A DNA stretch of 64,000 nucleotides from assembly GCA_024364735.1 (NCBI GenBank), contig JAGFNQ010000969.1:102567-166566 (forward strand). The letters run 5' to 3'. This DNA comes from Boesenbergia rotunda. Lineage: Eukaryota; Streptophyta; Magnoliopsida; Zingiberales; Zingiberaceae. The notes below the pieces were generated by a model. The model saw nothing but the letters and a program-made list of their open reading frames with translations, was not told the origin of the DNA and made no database searches. Positions within the stretch are counted from its first letter, which is position 1. Every line of letters starts with the position of its first letter. The position numbers were made by a program, and so were the translations under genes. Of the stretch, positions 56,491 to 64,000 are shown in pieces.

Positions 56491-56822
56491 GGGTGCCCAA
56501 GAGGTTATTGGGCGCCTGATACATCCATGCGCCTAGCATCCAGGGCGCCTAAATGCTTGGGGGAGCCTGTATCCATTCAGGCACCCAAGAGAAGCTTTCC
56601 AGGTCGTTTTGTGTGTTTGTTTGCCTGCTTGGCCTCCAATTCTAGGTACCTAAATGCTTGGGTGCCCAAGAGGTTATTGGGCGCCTGATACATCCATGCG
56701 CCTAGCATCCAGGGCGCCTGAATGCTTGGGGCGCCTGTATCCATTCAGGCGCCCAGGAGAAGTTTTCCAGGTCGTTTTGTGTGTTTGTTTGCCTGCTTGG
56801 CCTCCAATTCTAGGTACCTGCA
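56491..56822. repeat. 169-bp tandem duplication in LTR M
   Basis: Two copies starting GGGTGCCCAAGAGGTTATTG at 56491 and 56660 and ending TCTAGGTACC. They differ at several positions (for example GGGGGAGCC versus GGGGCGCC). Confidence 0.85.
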
Positions 56823-56973
56823 AGATACACAAACACAAGACAAGCACATATATAATCGTAGCCTTAACGAATGGTTCTGACTTTGGATTTCTCGCAAAAC
56901 TCTAGGTCGAACCGACGTTTAGTATTCCCTTCCCGGGGAACACGCCTTTCGCCTACTTCTCTTAGGAGAAGTT

Positions 56974-58817
56974 TGATGGGTATGGCTTGGCGGGATTCCT
57001 TAGCGAATACTTGGTCGTCCTTGAGAGACCTCTCCATGTCTATGGATTAAAAAAATTAATCCGAATGGAGACCAGTCTCCCAACGACCATCTCGTCATCG
57101 TATCGTTTGGTACGAATTACCACTTGGCCAATCACAATGATCGAGCCTTGTAATTCTTCTAACTGAACGACCGCGGAAAAGACGACGAGTGGATCGCCGA
57201 TTTTTGTGTTTATAATCTGGGTCCAATTAATTAATTATTATAACGATTAACAATAATCACAACACAAATAATTAATCAATTACATGAAATGACGAGACTA
57301 GAATTAAGGAACCAAAGGAAGAGAGTTCTACCTTCCTTTACCTCGTAGCCTTCTACCTTATGTCCCTCCCCTCCCGGACGTCGTGTGGCCGACGAGCTAC
57401 AGAGAACCAAGATCACCAAGGCGTCCAATTAATCTCTTCTTCCCTAGCCGATCAAAACCCTAGCCTCTAGGGTTTACCCACCGGTGCTCCCTTCCTCTTC
57501 CCTTGTGCCGCTGGCCACCGTGAGGCACCCACACCCCGCCGGACCAGCAGCAGTCTTCGAGAGGCAAGTGAAGAAGAAGAAGAAAAAGAAAGGTCTCCAT
57601 CTTCCTAACCCAACCGGCCGGAAAAACTCCATCTTCCCTATCCTTGCGCCGCCACCACCGCAAGCTCCACTGCCGCCTCTCCTTCACTGGCTGCCACTCC
57701 TCCCTCGCCACACACCACAAAAGGAAGTAGAGAGGAGTCCCTTTGTCTAGTGGTGGCTTCATACCGAGAGGATGAAGGAGGATGAAGAAGAAGTGAAGGG
57801 GAGAACCCTTTCTCTTCTTTGTCGTGACCTAGGAGAGAGAAGGGAGAGAGGAGAAGAGAGAGAGCCTTGGGTTGATCAATTGGATGATTAAGCCTTGGTT
57901 TCATGATCCCATGGGGTTTATATAGGGCTAAGGTAGGGACCAAGAGGAGGAGTTGGATCTTGGCCCACTAATGGATCTAAAACCAATCCATTAATTAAGA
58001 TTCATTCCACTAAAGGATCTTAATTGAACTTTCCCACCAACCCCCATATTTTCATATGGGCGCTCCACCTATTATGAGTCATCCATCCCCCCGTGTTTAA
58101 GTTATCGAATGCCCATCGATTAATTTAAATTACTGATAATTTTAATTAATCAACTTTTGACTCCTTGACTAGTACCACTCAACCTTATTATCATGTCGGA
58201 TCAAATCCACCTGCAGGGTTTAACATGATGAACCTTTTGAGCTCATCAAGGGGCATCATCATCCCGACTCACCAGGACACGAATTTCGTCAATAATCAAG
58301 GCACACCATATAATAAATATTATTTTCCAACTTACCGGGTCTATCGATTTAACAAAATAAATCTCACTCATTGAGAAATCAAAGAAATAATAATAAACTA
58401 TATGTGCCCGTTATTATATCGGGATTTAGGGTTTGTACTCCATAATAAATGCGAGGTCTAATCCAATTATCAAGTCAGTACAAATTGGATGACCTCTGGT
58501 TTTGGTCCTGCTCAATGCACACAAAGCACACTAGTGTAATTCTATGGTCAAGATAAACCACACCTAATTACACTACAACCATTCCGATGGTTTATCTAAA
58601 TTCATCTAGGTTGTGAGCCTCTTACTTATACTATGCAAGGGACTGATAACACGATCTTTCGTGTGTCAGCACACACCATGTTATCTACAATGCACAGTAT
58701 TGGACTTTCATGCATATACTAATGTAAACACGCATCTAGTGTTGTTGTGATTCTCTTTTCAAAAATGTAGATGATCATATATAAAAAAAGCAAGTCTTTT
58801 AGTATAAACATCTAACA
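56974..58817 (-). repeat. 3' LTR of element J
   Basis: 1,844 bp. The first bases read TGATGGGTATGG, where K has TGTTGGG, so the terminus carries a substitution. It ends ACATCTAACA. Matches the K segments at 45568-46256 and 54774-56062 in blocks; a Pro/Arg-coding-looking GC-rich patch near 57480-57720 is not supported as a gene. Confidence 0.85.
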
Positions 58818-58832
58818 ATCTCCCACTTATAC
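58818..58832 (-). other. Polypurine tract of element J
   Basis: The minus strand reads GTATAAGTGGGAGAT before TGTTAGATG, the same as L. Confidence 0.8.
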
Positions 58833-58839
58833 TCAAATA

Positions 58840-59668
58840 CTCTGCTGTTCTCTCACTGCCATACATATGACTCCCATATCCTCCACATGCCGATCAAAAG
58901 CTCTAGCTGGAAGAGCTTTAGTGAAAGGATCCGCCAGGTTGTCCTCCGATGCAATCTTGGCGACAGCTACTTCTCCTCACTTCACGATTTCTCGTATCAA
59001 GTGGTACTTGCGCTCTATGTGTTTACTCGCCTTATGTGCTCATGGTTCCTTCGAGTTTGCAACTGCACCATTGTTATCACAAAAGATTGTAATAGATCTG
59101 GGCAAATCAGAAATCACATCCAAGTCCATGATGAAGTTCCTGAGCCATACAGCTTCCTTGGCTGCCTCTGAGGCTGCCACATACTCAGCTTCCATGGTGG
59201 AGTCCACCACACTTTTCTACTTGACACTCCTCCAAACAATGGCTCCACCTCCTAAAGTAAACACAAACCCCGAGGTAGACTTACTCTTGTCCCTGTCTGA
59301 CTGGAAATCCGAATCCGTATACCCCACAGGGACTAATTGGTCTGCCCGGTAAACCTGCATATAATTCCTAGTCCGTCTCAGGTATTTCAATATATGCTTT
59401 ACCTCTTGTACAGTTGGTCCTAAGGTCGGAACGCCCCCTCTTAATCCTCTTGTACAGTTGGTTCTAAGGTCGGAAAGTCCCCTCTTAACTATTCAAGCAC
59501 TAGTCTACTATTGGGCTTGTGGTTCATCACATAGTCTTATTCTATGAATCTGGCATTCGTGCTAATGATTACCTTATGATCCTTAGGACTATACAACAGA
59601 CCACCCTTCGTTCCCTTAGGATTGCCTACGAACAAGCGTACTTCTGTACGAGATTTCAACTTATCAGT
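58840..59668 (-). pseudogene. Element J pol fragment: RNase H (broken)
   Basis: The minus strand from about 59400 reads LKYLRRTRNYMQVY, VPVGYTDSDFQSDRDKSKSTSG, FVFTLGGGAIVWRSVK, then TAG replacing Gln, then MEAEYVAASEAAKEAVWL and FCDNNGAVANSKEP, which are the copia RNase H landmarks with the catalytic Asp of FCDNNG kept. The end toward the polypurine tract is degraded (frameshifts near 59040). Sequence 59400-59668 is poor and includes a local duplication of TTGTACAGTTGGTYCTAAGG. RT and everything upstream lie beyond element I. Closest relative in the window is L. Confidence 0.82.
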
Positions 59669-62600
59669 TGTAACGACCCGGAAAATTCTGTTAATATTTT
59701 CTTAAAATATTGAGCATGTTTAGATAATTTTCCAAGGGACCAAGGAATATCAATGCAAACTTAGGGCCTAGAAAATCCATATTTTCCCCATTTAAATTGG
59801 GAAAAAGGGCACTAATGGGCCTTATGTGGGCTTGCTAGTACCATAATTATCGGTGGATTTTAGGTAAAAAAATTAGTATAAACATAAATAGGATTTAATT
59901 AGACATATTAGCATGATTATGGGTAAGTAATAGTTTAATTTTCCTATTTAATTTGAGAAATTAGGTACTAATGGGCTTTAAATGGGCTCCAAAAGTGGGT
60001 ATTAATTGGGTAAAATTTAAATAAATATAAAAGAATTTTATTTAGGAATATTGGCATAATTATGGGTGATTTTTGGAGAATTTTCGAAATAAAAGGGGAA
60101 TTTTCGAAAATAAGAAAAAGGATCAAATAAAATAAAAATAAAATAAAAATAAAGGTGCATGGGCCAAGGATTAAACCTTGGACCTCTTGTAGAACAAGGA
60201 ATGCTTTAACCAACTCACCTAACAAGGAATTCTTGTGAGGAAAAGAAGTGAATGGTGGTTAAATGGTAGGAGAAGATGAAGGGCCATGGAAAACTCTTCA
60301 TTCACCACTTTAATGGTTGATTAATAAGGGGGTTTGGGAGTTTCATTCTTCATGCCATCAATTGCATTTGCTCCTCTCTTCCTTCTCCATTCTTGCCGAG
60401 CACACAAGGAGGAATTCTCCCTTGAGAAAACTCCACAAAAGGTCTCATCCTCCTAGATCTAAGGACTTCTCAAAGTTTCCAAGGGCTAGGTGTGGTCAAG
60501 TCTTCTTCCTTCTTTCCATCCAAGGTCTAAAAATTTAGAAACCCAAGGTAAGACTCCCTCACCTGTGGTATAATAGTTATCTATGATTTCCATGATTTTT
60601 AGCAGGATATATGGTTAGTTTTGGATTATGTTGAAGGAAAAAAACAAGGTTTGTTATAGGTTTCGGCCACCATGATTTAAAGCTATAAATATGCTAAAAA
60701 TCTGTATAATGTTATGTAATGTTCCCTTATGATGTGTAGAGGTTATTTATAATTTTTGGGAATTTTTGGAGTACTCTAGGACACCCTAGAGTTTCGGCCA
60801 ACTTGAAAGAAGCAAAACCCAGAACCTTAGGTTCAAGGGTTTCGGCCAGCATGTTTTAAAGGTCTAAAAATATGTTAAAAATCATGATAATGTTATTTAG
60901 TGTTCCCTTATGATGTTTATAAGTTAATTATAATTTTTGGGAATTTTTGGAGTACTCTAGGACACCCTAGAGTTTCGGCCAACATGAAAGAAGCAAAACC
61001 CAGAACCTTAGGTTCAAGGGTTTCGGCCAGCATGTTTTAAAGGTCTAAAAATATGTTAAAAATCATGATAATGTTATTTAGTGTTCCCTTATGATGTTTA
61101 GATACTAATTATAATTTTTGGGAATTTTTGGGATACCCTAGAGGCCCCATATGTTTCGGCCAACATGAAAGAAGCAAAACCCAGAACCTTATGTTCAAGG
61201 GTTTCGGCCACCATGTTTTAAATGTCTAAAAATATGTTAAAAATCATGATAATGTTATTTAATGTTCCCATATGATGTTTAGACACTAAGTATAATTTTT
61301 GGGATACCCAGAGGCCCCATATGTTTCGGCCAACATGAAAGAAGCAAAACCCAGAACCTTAAGTTCAAGGGTTTCGGCCACCAAGATTTAAAGGTCTATA
61401 AATATGATAAAAATCTGTATAATGTTATGTAATGTTCCCTTATAATGTGTAGTAGTTAAGTATAGTTTTTGGGAATTTTTGGAGTACCCTAGGATACCCT
61501 AGGGTTTCGGCCAACATCAAGAACCCATATGTAGGGTTGAGTTACAAACCCTAGGTATATGTTGGATGTATTAACATGATTTAAGGGAAATGGATGGTAT
61601 TTGTGAGAATGTTCACATGGGATAGAGACCTATAGGTTTCGGCCAAATACCCTAATCGGGTGGAAGGTTAGGATTTATTCCAAGTAAGGGTCCCAATGGC
61701 CCTATAGTAAGATATGGTTAGTGTTTAAGCAATTGATTTGGAGTTTAATGGAATTTCTCCATTTCCCCATGGCCTTGAAGTTTCGGCCAAGAGCAAGATT
61801 AAGGAATTGGGTTAAACCTACCAAGAGGCTTGAGTATAAGTTATTAAGATGTATAGTAAGGTGAAAGAATTCTATGATAACCAAACCCTTGGTTTATATG
61901 CCATGAAATATATGCTAAGTCATAAATGTTTAGACATGTACCATGATTTATGAATGACATGTAAGTATGCCATGATATATGAATGATATGTATGTATGCC
62001 ATGTCTTACGAATGATATGTATGTATGCCATGAGTTATGTACGTATGCCATGCTATGTGAATGATGTGTACCTATGCCATGTCTAGAATGAAAATGATGA
62101 ATGAAGGTTAAGTATGATGAATGAATGAATATGCTAAACGGCACGGTCGATGGTCGACGGTACGACGGTCATAAGGACCGGTAAATGGGCCGGTAGACGG
62201 GCCGAGCCGTAACAAGTTATGTTATGATAAGTATGCCATGAATGACTTATGAATGATGAAGCATGCAAAGTATTTTATTTTATTTTATGGGCTTGTACCG
62301 GACCTAAGTAAGGTCCACGGTTCTGGACTACCGATGATGCTGTCCACGGTTCGGGACTACCGATGATGCTGTCCTTACGGTTCGGGACTACCGATGATGC
62401 TGTCCTTACCCTAGTAGGTCGAGATTAGCTACCTCGTATTTACATAGGGATGCGCGCATATGATGAATGAATGTGGTACAAGCCAGGGCCCAATGATGTT
62501 ATGATGATGATTTAAAAGCATGTTTTAAAGATTAAGCATCTTTATATATATATATGCACAGTTGCTACATGCATCCATTCATGTTATGCATTATGTTATG

Positions 62601-63750
62601 AAAAGTATGTTTATGAAAAGTATGTTCATGAAAAGGATGTTTATGCCATGATTTATTTATGTTTATGTCATGATTTTTATGCCATGATTTATTTATGTTT
62701 ATGCCATGATTTTTATGCCATGATTTATCTATGTTAATGTCATGATTTTATGCCATGATTTTACTTATGTTCATGTTAGTTTAGGATGCCATGATTTTAT
62801 GCTAGTTTAGAATGCCATGCTTTGATTATGTTATGCTAAGTTAGGATGTCATGCTTCTATTTATGTTCATGTTAGTTTAGGATGTCATGATTTAATTATG
62901 CTTATGTTATGTTAGAATGCCATTATTTTATTTATGCTCATGCTAGTATAGGATGCCATGATTTTAATTAGGTTATGCCATGATTTTAGGTCCATGCCAA
63001 GTATTATGCCTGCTATGAATGTTTACGATGTTTATGGATTGTGTTTATGCCATGCTATGAATATTTATGATGTTTATGTTTATGTCATGCTATGAATGTT
63101 TACGATATTTATGTTTATGTCAAGTATGATGCCATACATGAATGTTTATGGTTATGTTTATGTCATGCTATGAATATGATGAAGCCATGTCCATGACATG
63201 TCGAATGAATGCTAAGTGATGATAAGGATGACGATCTAAGTAAAGCATTAAGTATGCTAATGTTTCATATGCTTATGATTAAGTGACGGATGGTTTTAGT
63301 GGGTAGGAAAGAGTCTTACTAAGCCTGTGTGCTTATAGTCTTATTTTCTTATACCGCAGATCACGCAAGGGGATAATAAGGAAGCAGCAGGAGGGCATTG
63401 CAGAATGTGTGTGATAGTGACTTGGCCAAGAGACCATATGTTTGTTTGTCTTATGATAGAACTCTACCTTTACTACTAAGTACTTGAATATGACTCTATG
63501 ACATGATGCTAATGTATGACATGATGCTAAGTATGATATGATGCTAAAATATGGCATGATGCTAAGTATGATATGATGCTAGGTATAAAGTTAATATGCC
63601 AAGTTTCCATGTTATGATGGTAGGAATGGTAGTAAGTGCATGTAGGTGTAAGTTTAAAGTTTTCCGCTGCATTATGATGTCTACATGCCTAAGTATGTGA
63701 ACGTAACGCCGCTTTATGATGGTCTATAAAAAAAAAAAGCGGGCGTTACA
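59669..63750 (+). repeat. 5' LTR of element I
   Basis: 4,082 bp, about 1 kb longer than the G LTRs, mainly because of a 180-bp tandem array (60660-61510) and a diverged duplication of about 150 bp (59790-60100). It also has GTCC...GGAC hairpin repeats (62310-62410), a GC-rich patch (62140-62215) and an ATGCCATGATTTATTTATGT-type array (62600-63180). Confidence 0.88.
60655..61512 (+). repeat. 180-bp tandem repeat in LTR I
   Basis: Five units, each starting GTTTCGGCCA and including AATGTTCCCTTATGATGT and GAAAGAAGCAAAACCCAGAA. The G and H LTRs have only single GGCCGAAACCCTA-type copies. Confidence 0.85.
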
Positions 63751-63766
63751 GGTTGGTATCAGAGCA
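63751..63766 (+). other. Primer-binding site of element I
   Basis: GGTTGGTATCAGAGCA immediately after GTTACA, the same as G. Confidence 0.9.
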
Positions 63767-64000
63767 GTAACCATCTCACTACACACACATCAAGCCCTCT
63801 CCTGCCGCTTCCAAGTAAGTACCTTTAAGTGTATTTTATGTTTTATTATGTTCCTAGAATGACGATATCTATGACTATAGAATATGCAAGTATGAACAAT
63901 GTTATATGATGAAAGGTACTTTGAGATAAGTACCTATGAACGATATATATTTTAGTATATTATCTTATTTTAGGAATTAAATATTAGCACAATATAGGGG
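63767..64000 (+). other. Leader of element I with candidate splice donor
   Basis: CCATCTCACTACACACACAT and the CCAAGTAAGTACC donor-like motif (around 63812) match the G leader. No open frame before the window ends. Confidence 0.5.

Larger units (their letters stand above)
45385..56973 (-). mobile_element. Element M: Sirevirus-like LTR interrupted by K and J
   Basis: M-derived segments are 45385-45567 and 56063-56973. The start TGTAGGACGGGTGCCGTCGA and the following GATAGAGGGAGGGTGAATATC resemble the B LTR end. The second part has GGCGCC-type motifs, minus-strand TATATAAT (56384-56391), and the block GTCGAACCGACGTTTAGTATTCCC near its right end, which matches the A and B LTRs (about 5100 and 47200). 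It is a diverged relative of the A/B/C LTRs in minus orientation. Its far end lies beyond J and I, so solo LTR versus full element cannot be decided. Confidence 0.78.
56974..59668 (-). mobile_element. Element J: Ty1/copia element, 3' part only
   Basis: The 3' LTR (56974-58817), polypurine tract and RNase H end of pol are present; element I cuts it at 59669. The candidate TSD at the left is AAGTT (56969-56973); the other copy is outside the window. Solo LTR K is of the same family. Confidence 0.85.
59669..64000 (+). mobile_element. Element I: Ty3/gypsy (Tekay/Del-like) element, 5' part
   Basis: The 5' LTR (59669-63750), PBS and about 235 bases of leader are present, and the element continues past the window. 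LTR ends TGTAACGACCC...GGGCGTTACA match G in inverted orientation, and the leader after the PBS aligns with the G leader. It is inserted in the pol of J; candidate TSD TCAGT (59664-59668), partner outside the window. The coding region is not visible. Confidence 0.88.

Noticed and set aside
57484..57762. Pro/Leu-rich and Arg-rich frames in the J LTR
   Set aside because: Opposite-strand overlapping frames in a GC-rich LTR patch. The K LTR of the same family does not keep them open.
58867..59352. 161-aa plus-strand frame in J
   Set aside because: Exact antisense of the copia RNase H reading on the minus strand, which has all expected motifs.

Overview
This is plant nuclear DNA made entirely of LTR retrotransposons. 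No cellular gene, rRNA, tRNA gene or CRISPR array is supported. The evidence is many Ty1/copia and Ty3/gypsy gag/pol fragments, primer-binding sites of the TGGTATCAGAGC (initiator-Met tRNA) type, polypurine tracts, long TG...CA LTRs and 5-bp target-site duplications (TSDs). The repeat density and the Sirevirus-like copia families suggest a large flowering-plant genome, perhaps a monocot; the species cannot be fixed from this sequence.

Layout. The base layer is a copia element, L (+), of which only the RT/RNase H end (from 44385) and the start of its 3' LTR (45216-45384) are visible. A Sirevirus-like element, C (+, 5588-44384), sits in the RT of L. C was itself hit by A (-, 1-5587, in the C 5' LTR), G (gypsy, -, 8839-18012, TSD AAACG), F (a solo LTR, 18306-28911, TSD CTCCC) which carries E (copia, +, 20172-28661, TSD TCGCC), H (gypsy solo LTR, 32476-35625, TSD AAAGC) and D (copia, -, 35781-43902, TSD GGCAC). 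To the right, a Sirevirus-like LTR, M (-, from 45385), lies in the L 3' LTR. M carries solo LTR K (45568-56062, TSD CCAAC), which carries B (-, 46257-54768, TSD GTAGC). M also carries copia J (-, from 56974), which carries gypsy I (+, from 59669 to beyond the window).

A, B and C are one related group: they share gag (about 544 aa with a CCHC knuckle and coiled coil), LTR ends containing a TTCACCCCCCTCTA-type motif, and GGCGCC palindromes. A continues from gag into copia protease-integrase. B and C have no pol. In its place each carries an unrelated second ORF (ORF2, about 390-400 aa) with its own TATA box, a short first exon, a GT-AG intron of 77-81 nt at the same position, and a coiled-coil C-terminus. 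This gag+ORF2 non-autonomous family, probably dependent on A-like partners, is the most interesting content of the window.

Almost every coding region is broken by stops or frameshifts, even in elements with near-identical LTRs (E, G, B). Several LTRs carry arrays of short hairpins whose stems vary in a compensatory way (F, A, B) or long palindromes (F, H).
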